A stretch of 64,000 nt of DNA from CBDBND01 sp965262665 (GTDB lineage Bacteria; Pseudomonadota; Alphaproteobacteria; Rhodospirillales; Rhodospirillaceae), in contig CBDHFR010000004.1 of NCBI GenBank assembly GCA_965262665.1, positions 1,178,001-1,242,000 of the forward strand. Reading direction: 5' to 3'. This document shows, piece after piece, positions 53,421 to 61,791 of this stretch. Each line of letters opens with the position of its first letter. Position 1 is the first letter of the stretch. A program made the position numbers and the translations under genes. The notes beneath the pieces were generated by a model, which was not told the DNA's origin, ran no database searches, and was given only the letters and a program-made list of their open reading frames with translations.

Positions 53421-54662
53421 ATGTTGTCTATGACCGAAACCACAGCTCCAGCAACCGTCAACGGATCTCTGCCAAAAATCACCGCTTTGGTGCTGGCTTA
53501 CGGCATGCTGATCAGTGCCATCGGTAACAATTTCCTCATCACCATCATGCCGCCGCTGGGCCGAGATATGGGTCTGGACGAAGTCCGGATTGGCATCATT
53601 CTCGCTATTGGCGGGGTCTTTATGCTGATCACCGGACCCTTTTGGGGCCGCGTCAGTGAGAACTGGGGCCGAAAAAAGGTGATTATGATGGGGGCGTTCG
53701 GCTACGTGTTCACCACGGCCGCCTTCGCTTACACCATCGATATGCGCCTGGCCGGGGTCATGGGTGTGTCGATGGGATTTTTCCTGCTGGTGGCCATGCG
53801 TGGTCTGTATTCGCTCACTTCCGGCGCTATTTATCCGGCCACAATGGCCATGGTGGGTGACATGACCAGCCGGGAGCACCGGGCGGCGGGTGTGGCAATG
53901 ATCAGCGCCGCGTGGGGTTTGGGTTCCGTCGTCGGGCCGGCCATTGCCGCAGCGTTTTCCTCTTTTAGCCCAACGGCACCGTTTTACGTGGTCACCCTCA
54001 TGGGTGTGGCCATGGTCGCGTTCTACGTCTTCTACCTGCATGAGCCGGACCGCCACCGGGAACCGGAGAAAACCGGATTTCGCCACATCATGACCGCAAA
54101 AGTGCTCAGCGTCGCCGGCGGCTTTTGCCTTTTGATCCTCGGCAACGTGGCGTTCATGGTCTGCCTCGGCTTTCATTTTCAGGATACCTTCAATTTCGAT
54201 ACAGCCGAAACCGCTCGCTATGTCGGCATTGCGATCATGGCGACCGCTTTCGTGCAGATCATCGTCCAGGTCGGGATCATTCCCCGACTTCAGTGGACAC
54301 CGCGGCGCATGATCACAACCGGCATGCCGATCGCTTTGGTCGGCGCACTCGTCGTCATGGCCGCACCGACCTATCTCGCGGCGGTGGGCGGCATGATGCT
54401 ATTTGGTCTTGGTGGAGGTGCCGGCTGGCCGGCGTACATGACCGCCGCGTCTCTGGCAGCGGGGACCCAAAACCAAGGCAGCATGGCTGGCCTAACCACG
54501 GCGTTCCAATCGATTGGTTTTATGATCGGTCCCATCGTCGGTACGATTCTGTATCAGATGGACGGCTCTTACCCCTTCATCCTGTGCGCCAGTCTGCTCT
54601 TTGTTACCATTATCATGGCCAACGTTCTTCCCATGCCGACGGCCGATGACGCACATCCTTAA
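53421..54662 (+). CDS. major facilitator superfamily transporter
   Basis: 413 residues with about 12 hydrophobic segments. The first-half signature GPFWGRVSENWGRKKVIMMG matches the MFS loop 2-3 motif, and PAIAAAFSSFSPTAPF fits antiporter-like drug/metabolite exporters. Start at ATG 53421 or at ATG 53430. Substrate unknown. The next gene starts 17 bp before its end. Confidence 0.9.
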   Translation: MLSMTETTAPATVNGSLPKITALVLAYGMLISAIGNNFLITIMPPLGRDMGLDEVRIGIILAIGGVFMLITGPFWGRVSENWGRKKVIMMGAFGYVFTTAAFAYTIDMRLAGVMGVSMGFFLLVAMRGLYSLTSGAIYPATMAMVGDMTSREHRAAGVAMISAAWGLGSVVGPAIAAAFSSFSPTAPFYVVTLMGVAMVAFYVFYLHEPDRHREPEKTGFRHIMTAKVLSVAGGFCLLILGNVAFMVCLGFHFQDTFNFDTAETARYVGIAIMATAFVQIIVQVGIIPRLQWTPRRMITTGMPIALVGALVVMAAPTYLAAVGGMMLFGLGGGAGWPAYMTAASLAAGTQNQGSMAGLTTAFQSIGFMIGPIVGTILYQMDGSYPFILCASLLFVTIIMANVLPMPTADDAHP

Positions 54663-55595
54663 GTGTTGCCGATTCCTTAGATCGTTCCTTTTGCTAGGTG
54701 TATGTTTCGGCTCAGCGCACGCGAATGAAGCTCAACCACCTACCTTCCAAGACTGCTCCAGATGCCCTGTCATGGTCGCACTGCCCGCGGGATCATTCAC
54801 CATGGGCGACATCAATCCCCCAAAGGAAGATGAGCCATGGCAAGGTGAACGTCGCTATGATCGAACATGGGAACAACCAACTCATCTGGTTTCCATTGCA
54901 ACACCGTTTGCGATTGGCCGTTCTGAAATTTCCCGAGCGGAATATACCGCCTTTGTAGAGGCGAGTGGGTATATGCCCGAAGCGTTATGCTGGACTCGCG
55001 AGGACGAAGAATGGTTAGAAAGCGAAGGTCGGTCTTGGCAAAATCCAGGTTTCGAACAAACTGAAAGCGAGCCTATTGTTTGCGTAAACCGCAGCGATGC
55101 TTACGCATATATGGATTGGCTTTCTGCCTTGACCGGGCAAGTTTACCGGCTGCCAAGCGAGGCGGATTGGGAGTATGCCGCTCGGGCGGGAACACGCACT
55201 CATTACTCTTGGGGGGATGCGTTAGGTGAAGGCAACGCTAACTGCCGGGACTGTGGCTCTCCCTGGGACGGCAAGAAACCCGCGCCAATAGCCTCGTTTT
55301 CACCCAACAAATGGGGTCTGTTTGATATGCCCGGAAATGTATGGGAGCCAGCCCTTGATTGCTTTCATATAGGGTATGGTGGCGCACCTTCCGACGGTTC
55401 GGCATGGGACACCCAAGGTGCACGTTCCGCGTCCTCCGAGGCAGTTCCTGGTATGACCTGGGTGCGGGAATGCGCAGTTCCTTCCGCGGACGCGGCACAC
55501 CTTCAAACCGCATCAGCGACCTGGGGTTCCGCGTTGTCCGCGAATTGGCCGATGAAACAACATCGATTGAAGCCCCCGGCTCTCACCAGCCATGA
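54646..55595 (+). pseudogene. formylglycine-generating-enzyme (SUMF1) family protein, frameshifted
   Basis: From ATG 54646: a signal peptide (cleavage near GSAHA), then MVALPAGSFTMGD, IGRSEISRAEYTAFVEASGY, YRLPSEADWEYAARAGT and FGLFDMPGNVWE-like NKWGLFDMPGNVWE, the SUMF1/FGE-sulfatase fold. Near 55405-55420 the coding shifts frame: FRVLRGSSWYDLGAGMRSSFRGRG and SNRISDLGFRVVRE, the family C-terminus, is read in another frame ending at 55595. The initial frame happens to stay open beyond and runs into the next gene, which can hide the defect. WEPALD replaces the usual WEWTxD. Confidence 0.85.
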
Positions 55596-55623
55596 TCCAT
55601 GTGACGAACTGGGAGACAAAGTA

Positions 55624-55893
55624 ATGTCATGTCGATTCAAGGAAAGCGCCGTCATTTTAACTCTGTCACTAACCTGTGCTGGATTAGCCCACGCTGGACA
55701 AAGCACCACGTCAGAGAATTTCTGCAATGAGATTCAGCTCTCGATTATGGAAAACACTGTAGAAGCTCAGACGGTAGTGCATCCCGACTGGCAGGCTTTC
55801 CTCAAATCAAAGGCCTCTGTTGATCCCTTGCGCAATGAGCAGTTCATCACCCTTGGTCTGACGGTCGGCCGCGACTGGTGTCGTGCAAGATGA
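55624..55893 (+). CDS. small secreted hypothetical protein
   Basis: 89 residues from ATG 55624 with GGGAG upstream. A signal peptide (cleavage expected after AGLAHA) is followed by a mature part with two Cys (NFCNEIQLSIMENTVEAQ and GRDWCRAR), perhaps forming one disulfide. No family recognised. The next start codon overlaps its stop as ATGA, so it began a small operon that is now broken by IS630 copy 2. Confidence 0.58.
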   Translation: MSCRFKESAVILTLSLTCAGLAHAGQSTTSENFCNEIQLSIMENTVEAQTVVHPDWQAFLKSKASVDPLRNEQFITLGLTVGRDWCRAR

Positions 55894-55948
55894 AGACCCC
55901 AGATCATATTCGTGAGGTCTATGGGGATTCTGCGTCAGTGGAAGAAGC
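55890..55948 (+). pseudogene. 5' fragment of a gene interrupted by IS630 copy 2
   Basis: ATG 55890 overlaps the preceding stop (ATGA). It reads MKTPDHIREVYGDSASVEEA before meeting the IS630 end at the TA 55949-55950. The rest of the gene is not found on the other side of the truncated IS copy. Confidence 0.5.
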
Positions 55949-56408
55949 TAGAGCGTTTCCGAGGTTGAATGAATCAAAATTTTGTTGTCATGGTCTTGGC
56001 GGACTGATTCGATAGCCGCTTTGGCGGGGGCATCGTGGCTGTATCGGAAGACCTGCGTATTCGTTTGGCGAGGAAAGTGGCGTCGGGCATGTCGCGCCGT
56101 CAGGCGGCGGCCCTTTTTGAGGTGAGCGCAAGCTCGGCGGTGCGGGATGGCGGGCGATATGAAGACGAGGGGACTGTCGCGGTCAAGCCACGGCCGTCGC
56201 GCCAGCGCCGTCTTGATCCTTACGGCGAGGATATCCTGCGCTGGATTAAGGAGACGCCAGACCCGACACTGCAAGAGCTGTCTGAGCGTCTGGACGAAGT
56301 TCACCAAGTGATTGCGCCGACTTCGACGATTAATGACTGGTTCCGCGCGCGCAAGATCAGCTTTAAAAAAACCGCCCACGCCAGTGAACAGGAACGCGCG
56401 GATGGGAA
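55949..56408 (+). mobile_element. IS630-family element, copy 2 (3'-truncated)
   Basis: Same left end and orientation as copies 1 and 3, starting at TA 55949-55950. Similarity stops near 56408, in the codons for ERADG, where the integrase-associated sequence begins. The 56409-56554 interval contains no gene I can support. Confidence 0.88.
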
Positions 56409-56439
56409 GTCCCTGCTTGGTATATCCACTGTATTCTAA
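56035..56439 (+). pseudogene. IS630 transposase, 3'-truncated
   Basis: GTG 56035 start; intact HTH and linker (MSRRQAAALFEVSASSAV, WIKETPDPTLQELSERLDEV, STINDWFRARKISFKKTAH). The frame passes through the junction at about 56408 and ends after KSLLGISTVF. All catalytic residues are missing. Confidence 0.9.
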
Positions 56440-56554
56440 GGAATGCTATATTCTTGTTTAGAATCAATGTGTTCATTCTTTTCTGACAGCTTGACAGTGC
56501 TACCGAGTACCACTAAGTTCCCACTCATGATGTGGTAACTTATGAGGGCACCAA

Positions 56555-57478
56555 TTGGCCGGAAAAATCACGGCAAGGTTCGCTGGAGCGGTGAAGAAAC
56601 CGGGGCGGTACGGCGACGGCAATGGTTTGTATCTGCTGGTCAAGCCGAGCGGGTCAAAGTCGTGGGTTCTGCGAACGGTTGTGCAAGGACGGCGGCGCGA
56701 CATGGGACTTGGCGGCTATCCACTGGTCTCCCTGGCCGAAGCCCGTGCGGCCGCTTTCGAGAACCGCAAGCTGGCCCGTGCTGGCGGTGATCCGTTGGCA
56801 CTCAGGCGGCGGCCCAATATTCCGACCTTTGAGGAAGCCGCCCGGACGGTAATCGAAATCCACAAGCCGACATGGCGCACCGGCAGTACGTCCGCCAGGC
56901 AATGGGAAGCATCCCTGCGGCGATACGCCTTTCCCCTTCTCGGCGCCAGGGCTGTGGACACGATTACTACAGCGGACGTGATGGCGGTCTTGCTTCCCCT
57001 ATGGACCGAAAAGGCAGAGACCGCCCGCCGGGTTCGCCAACGCATCAGCGCGATCATGAAGTGGGCGATCGCACAAGGATATCGCGGCGACAATCCTGCC
57101 GGCGATGCCATTGCGGCGGCGTTACCCAAAGTCAGCGATACGCCTAAGCATTTTCGAGCCCTTCACCACAGCGAGACCGGCGATGTGATCCGGGCAGTAA
57201 GGGGCTCCCAGGCTTCGCTATCGGTAAAGCTGGCATTCGAGTTCCTGGTTCTGACCGCCGCACGGTCCGGCGAGGTCCGGCACGCCTTGTGGTCCGAGTT
57301 CGACATGGAGGCGGCGATATGGACCATTCCCGGTGAGCGGATGAAGACCGGACGCGAGCATCGCGTCCCCCTATCGGGCTGGGCCCTGGAGGTCCTGGAA
57401 GAAGCGCGGGCGCTGAGCGGTGGGCGGTGGCCCGCCAGCAGGGCCGTCGAACCCTGCCCTGCATTGAGTATTACCTGA
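56555..57478 (+). pseudogene. P4-type tyrosine integrase, C-terminally truncated
   Basis: TTG 56555 (GAGGG upstream). N-terminal DUF4102 domain (LYLLVKPSGSKSWVLRTVVQGRRRDMGLGGYPLVSLAEAR), a SAM-like core-binding domain, and the start of the catalytic domain with first Arg R237 in TAARSGEVRHALWSEFD and MKTGREHRVPLSG. The remaining HxxR, His and Tyr nucleophile are absent: at about 57420 the sequence passes into a ParB-like gene. Such integrases mark genomic islands. Confidence 0.88.
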
Positions 57479-57897
57479 CCGACGAAGAGGCCCTCACGTT
57501 CATGCTGGAACAGCATCGCCGCTCGGAGCGGATGAATGACTTTTGCCGGATCGTGATGGCGCTGGCCCTGGAGCCTCATTTGCGTGCCCGCGCCCGGGAA
57601 CGCCAGCGCCAGGGGGGCACGGGAACACTTTCGTCAAATTTGACAAAAGGTCATGCAATTGACGTCCGGGCGGAGCTCGCACGCGCCGCCGGCGTGGGTG
57701 ACGGGAATGTGACCAAGGTCAAGCAACTGCTGAAGACCGCCGCCCCGGCGGTGTACGACGCCCTGCGCCGGGGAAAGGTCAAGATCGATCGGGCGTGGCA
57801 ATGGCGTGACCGGCCACCGAACCGGCAAAACGAAGAACTCAACAAATTCCTTACCGGCAAAAACATCAAACACACCATCAGGCGCCTGCTTTCTAAA

Positions 57898-58343
57898 GGG
57901 GCTTATATACATGACTAGACAAGTCCTTATTTAGCTCCGCGGATCAGCAAGAAGCCCTCATAGATGAGCAAGGAAACCGTAAACGGCACCATAACCAGCC
58001 ACAAGGTTCCGCTCTCCAGTCCACTGCCTGCCATCTTCGCCAAGTAATTGTAGGCGTATAAATGAACCAGCGCCCCGACCAGGACCGTTACTACGAGACG
58101 AGGCCATTCGGTTTCACCGCGCATCGAACCGAGGATTTTCTCCATGAAAACGAGTACGAGGGCGACGACTGCGAAAGGGTCAATCCAATCAAATATGGGC
58201 TTGGCCGCCGCGGGATTGACGGCGTAGAAGAAATTGTTGAGCGTCAAAACGAAAGCTACGACGAGCATGAAGCATCCTTTTAGTGACCGCATATTTCAAC
58301 CTCTCCAATTCTTCCGTTGTGTCTAGTCATGTATATAAGCCCC
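57898..58343. mobile_element. 446-bp non-autonomous transposon carrying one membrane-protein gene
   Basis: Perfect 23-bp inverted repeats at 57898-57920 and 58321-58343, flanked by an 8-bp TTTCTAAA duplication (57890-57897 and 58344-58351). The interior has no transposase, only the 57927-58292 gene. The ends begin GGGGCTTATATACA, matching the IS1595-family transposon ends (GGGAATTATATCCA) at positions 1-3, 6-11 and 13-14. The 8-bp AT-rich duplication is also the IS1595 size, so mobilisation in trans by such a transposase is inferred. Confidence 0.9.
57927..58292 (-). CDS. cargo membrane protein of the 446-bp element
   Basis: 121 residues from ATG 58292, GAGAGG ribosome-binding site upstream. 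About four hydrophobic segments (roughly 8-25, 38-53, 65-86 and 95-115), with MEKILGSMRGETEWPRLVV between the second and third. No signal for export beyond the first helix, no recognised family. It fills almost the whole element, leaving only the inverted repeats and about 30 bp on each side. Confidence 0.72.
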   Translation of the reverse strand: MRSLKGCFMLVVAFVLTLNNFFYAVNPAAAKPIFDWIDPFAVVALVLVFMEKILGSMRGETEWPRLVVTVLVGALVHLYAYNYLAKMAGSGLESGTLWLVMVPFTVSLLIYEGFLLIRGAK

Positions 58344-58525
58344 TTTCTAAACACCGCCCCCGGCGGGACAACGCCTTATCGGTTGAACAGTTCGCCGCAT
58401 GGCTGGCCCGCCCCGCACGGGGCGCCCTGGCGAAGGTAACGTTGCTCGTAGCCGAGCTGCCCGGGCACGCAATCGTGATGAGCCGCGACCTGTACGACCA
58501 CCTGCTGGAGGACAAGCAGCCGTGA

Positions 58526-59029
58526 AGCAACCTGGCAGCCTTCTGGAAGCGTGTGGGAGATAGCCGATGGCCGTGCGTGCGCGATAGCGGACAAGGAAAG
58601 CCACGCTTCGACCTTTGCCCCCAGCAACGAGGGCGGCTGGTGATCAGCCACCCTCGCGGTCGGCCCTATGACGGCCGACCCGGTGGGCTCCGAACGGGTT
58701 CGCCGTCATCCCCACCGCCGCACTCGATCCGCCCCACCGCGCGGCTTCTCCTGCGGTCCCCGCGCTTACCGGGTCCGGGTCCCCAGTCCGGCCAACCACC
58801 GCCGCCCCGGCGGAACGCTGGTGCCGGGGTGCGAAGCCGTGCGGGCAAGTCTTTCGAAGGAAATGCCAACCGTCCACCACACAAAAACAACACCTTCCCG
58901 GGAAATAACACACGAATCTCCCATGTATTGGGAATAACACTTATATTTCAATAACTTGCCGGAGCACATTATTAGGTGTCCCTTCCGAATACCCCATCCA
59001 CACAGAGTCATATAGGCTTCACACCCAGT
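58526..59029. other. 500-bp interval without a supported gene
   Basis: GC-rich from 58526 to about 58860, then AT-rich. Frames on both strands are short and give no recognisable protein. It may contain decayed remains of the island module that followed the ParB-like gene. Confidence 0.5.
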
Positions 59030-59546
59030 TCAAGCGGATGAGGTTTTCGGAAGGGGCAGGTCGATATATTCATTCAACTCAGCGGCCGCTTCGCCCAGCT
59101 CTTCCTCACTGTTGTTCCATTTGAGTACGCCGTTCATACGGCGAAGGTTTTTGACCTCGGTCGGCCGGTCGGCCGGTTGTCGTCCAGTCGGTCAAGCGTT
59201 CGAGGATTGCACGATCCGGGGCGGAAAAACGCCGCTCGTGCTCGCGCTTCATCTTGCCCAACTTCTTAACCGGATATTTCTTTACGTCGTCGGTGACCTT
59301 GTGGTGCTCGTAACACATAAGCATCAGGTTTGACGCTGCGCGGCGGTCCTCATTGGTCATGTCCGGATTGAACCGTGGCCCGCCCTCTTCCGCTGCTTCT
59401 ATATGGCAGAGCTGTCCGATAAACACCCCCTGCTCATTCATCATCAGGGCGGTACAATTTGGAAAGGCGCAGAGATTGCCGGATTTAAGAAAGAGTTCCC
59501 TTAAAATTTCGGGCCTTGGTGCCAGACGTTTGGGTTTCTCGTTCAT
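59030..59546 (-). pseudogene. HNH endonuclease-like protein, frameshifted at an 8-bp repeat
   Basis: From ATG 59546 the frame reads RELFLKSGNLCAFPNC, IGQLCHIEAAEEGGPRFNP, DRRAASNLMLMCYEHHKVTD, an HNH fold with Cys pair and HxxE...N...H residues. Near 59160-59180 are two copies and a partial of ACCGGCCG. As read, the frame stops at 59106. With three full copies it would continue TEVKNLRRMNGVLKWNN to DLPLPKTSSA and stop at 59030. Its ATG overlaps the stop of the AbiJ-like gene. The shorter 146-residue form could still be functional. Confidence 0.75.
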
Positions 59547-60339
59547 GAATCCGTCTCGCTACGTTGCGACAAAAAGGTGCAGACAGCACAGGCAACGCTG
59601 ACGACAAGTTCTGCTTCTTCTGTTTTGACAGCCTGTCCCTCCCGAATATGTCGCGCGCGATCGGACGCATACCCCCAAAGCTTTTCGACGGCCGTATCTA
59701 GTGGCGGCGTGAGCCCAGGCGCGGCACAAGGCGACCAAGTGTAAGATTGGGCTCGCCGGTTACGTCACGGGCTGTGCCTTCCAGAGCAGCGATCGCGTGC
59801 TGGATTGCGCCTGTCACGTCAGGTGTCGGGCGGCGCGATATATCCTGAAGCGCTTCGTGTATTTCATTCGCTGCGGCGCTGCGTCCTGTCTCTTCAAGAA
59901 CTTCCACGGCCTCGCTCGTGGCATCGGTAAAGGCCTCAGAGCCGCGATAGATGATTTGTTCATCCACCATTTGCCAGCCGATGCCGTTTTCAAGGAAATA
60001 TTGATTGGGCCGACTCTGGAAGTCGGCAGCACGGTCAGGATATTGGAACGCAAAAGCGGCATGGAACACTTCAGCGATGTCATAGACTTTAAACCACGGG
60101 CAGTCGTGAATGAGGTCATTTACTTCTTCCCAAACATTCGGATATTCCGACCAATTTGAGCGATCAGGCGGGACCAGCAACACCTGACAGATGATGCGCC
60201 GCATCGCGGTGGGAACCATCCCTGCATCCTGGGCGATCAGGGGAATTGCGAAACGCAGCCCTTCCGGGGCGGCGTCGCGGACTGTGATTTCCTGTTCCGG
60301 TCCATGGTATCCGTGGCGATCTGAAAACCGGTCTGGCAT
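59543..60339 (-). pseudogene. AbiJ-like (N-terminal domain 4 type) protein, frameshifted near the C-terminus
   Basis: From ATG 60339: RFSDRHGYHGPEQEITVRD, LIAQDAGMVPTAMRRIICQVL, DRSNWSEYPNVWEEVNDL, then ENGIGWQMVDEQIIYRG and ANEIHEALQDISRRPTPDVTGAIQHA. This matches, from memory, proteins labelled AbiJ-NTD4/abortive infection. As read it stops at 59698. A frame shifted at about 59711-59716 (GAGCCC) continues LDTAVEKLWGYASDRARHIREG to a stop overlapping the HNH start, which is the expected HEPN-like C-terminus. One base is probably missing. It starts 4 bp after the Fic-like gene. Confidence 0.68.
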
Positions 60340-60343
60340 AACC

Positions 60344-61777
60344 TCAGTTTCCTTGCACTTTGTCCGCGATATCTAATCCAGCCCTGGCAGTCCAAACCTG
60401 TTGCCATGCCTCGAATTCGGCAGGCCTGATCTGGTAGCGCGCGTAATTCCCTTCATGCAGCGCAAGCAACTCATTTTCGGCAATCTCACGAAAACGGTCG
60501 CAATCGGCTGGCGTCACATTGTCCTTGGCAAAAGCGGTAATTTGAATGGCAGCTCGCTTTCGGTCCATGCCTTGGCGGACAATGTTACCGACGATCCTAC
60601 GCAACGCCTCACGATGTTGCAGCCGGAATGGGTCGGGCTCACCGAGCGATTGCCAGACGGCGGCATAGCGTGCAGCGGACCGCTCATAGGCCCAGATAAA
60701 CACGTCTTTCAAAAGATCGGTCTTGTTTAACTCATACACGCCGAGTACCGCCTCGGTGTAGGTGGAACGCGGTACGTCGGTGAATGAAAGCGGAGAGAGA
60801 TTGCTTTTGATCAGCGGGATATTCCCGGCAATCCGCGAGACGCGCTTGTTTACATCATCAAAGGGCTGGAGATAGGGCAACTGCACCATGAAGAAAAAGG
60901 CCTGTTCGAACGGGTCGTCGATCGCGGAAGTCGTATCCAATATTTGATCGAAACACTCTTCAATGAGCTGTGGCACTTCGAGCGGATGGAGCGCCGACTT
61001 CTCGATTCCAACGGCGATATGCCGCAATCGCCCCGCCGCCGTTTCATCGGGTAGCAGGTTGTTGGCGAGCATGGCGTGAAGATTTAGAATCGTATAGCGG
61101 TTGAAGCCTATGTCGTCGGCTTCGCTGACCAAAAACTCGATGGCATCCTTGTGATTAAGGATCATCTGAGCTTCCAGGCGGTCCCGCCCTTCGGCTTCTT
61201 CGCCAAACTCGATGAGACGGCGTGTATCGAGCAGCGAATAGGTGTTGCCCTCCAGACGGCTGGAATTCCAGGACAGGTCAATCAGAAGCCGGTTCAAGAT
61301 TTGCTTGGCATAAGTGCCGGCCGGTTGCTCGGCGATCTGCGGTTTACCAACCTTCGCCAGATGCGCGCGCTCGTCTTGTGACAGGTAGAAGCTGACGCCC
61401 GGCCGGTAGGATTCCAGAAAGTCACGATCATAGCCGACGGGCTTCCGCGCCTCAGACGGCTGGCGGAGATAGTCGCGGATCGCCGCGCTCTCTTTCGAGA
61501 GCGGTATGACATCTTCGCCCTCCCCCTCGGCTTCGGTTGCGGCAACTGGCTCCCCCCTCCGTTCAGCGACAGGGAGACGGTATTTCGTCCACCGCCGCTC
61601 TCCTTCCTTAGCCAGGCGGTTCTCTTCGACTAGACGTTGCAGCCGGTATTGCAGGGTGCGGCGTGGTAAATCGTCCGGCAATTCGTCAGCAATTTGACGC
61701 GCCGTAATTCCCTCATCATGACGGCCCACGATCTCCTCGATCGCCCTCAGCTCATCTTCAGGAATAGGCCTGGCCAC
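60344..61777 (-). CDS. Fic-fold protein with N-terminal winged helix and degenerate catalytic motif
   Basis: 477 residues. Residues 1-65 form a winged-helix DNA-binding region (AIEEIVGRHDEGITARQIADELP, RTLQYRLQRLVEENRL). The inhibitory-type motif SSRLEGN (S172-N178) and a Fic helical core follow. The catalytic loop reads LQPFDDVNKRVSRI, so the HPFxDGNGR His is Q304 and the first Gly is V309. AMPylation as in HPF-type Fic proteins is therefore unlikely, though the family (QPFxDVNKR) is widespread. The promoter holds an array of TTGCGYATAG sites, and the N-terminal domain suggests autoregulation. Confidence 0.85.
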   Translation of the reverse strand: MARPIPEDELRAIEEIVGRHDEGITARQIADELPDDLPRRTLQYRLQRLVEENRLAKEGERRWTKYRLPVAERRGEPVAATEAEGEGEDVIPLSKESAAIRDYLRQPSEARKPVGYDRDFLESYRPGVSFYLSQDERAHLAKVGKPQIAEQPAGTYAKQILNRLLIDLSWNSSRLEGNTYSLLDTRRLIEFGEEAEGRDRLEAQMILNHKDAIEFLVSEADDIGFNRYTILNLHAMLANNLLPDETAAGRLRHIAVGIEKSALHPLEVPQLIEECFDQILDTTSAIDDPFEQAFFFMVQLPYLQPFDDVNKRVSRIAGNIPLIKSNLSPLSFTDVPRSTYTEAVLGVYELNKTDLLKDVFIWAYERSAARYAAVWQSLGEPDPFRLQHREALRRIVGNIVRQGMDRKRAAIQITAFAKDNVTPADCDRFREIAENELLALHEGNYARYQIRPAEFEAWQQVWTARAGLDIADKVQGN

Positions 61778-61791
61778 GAATCGCTCCTTTG

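Larger units (their letters stand above)
57427..58525 (+). pseudogene. ParB-like DNA-binding protein gene, 5'-truncated and split by a mini-transposon
   Basis: The 5' end is lost at the integrase junction (near 57420). The first visible part reads RRTLPCIEYYLTDEEALTFMLEQHRRSERMNDF, then ARAAGVGDGNVTKVKQLL, as in the ParB/RepB nuclease-like and HTH region. It ends LLSK at 57897. After the inserted element and the second TTTCTAAA copy, the same frame continues HRPRRDNALSVEQFAAWL to a stop at 58525. Rejoining the halves gives one continuous frame, which proves the insertion. Confidence 0.78.

Noticed and set aside
57621..57650. TTTCGTCAAATTTGACAAAAG palindrome-like stretch as an operator
   Set aside because: It lies inside the ParB-like reading frame and could equally be a chance symmetry; no further copy is seen.
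58526..58960. Frames in the GC-rich interval after the ParB-like gene
   Set aside because: All are short, Pro/Arg/Gly-biased and overlap each other on both strands, as expected for non-coding GC-rich DNA.
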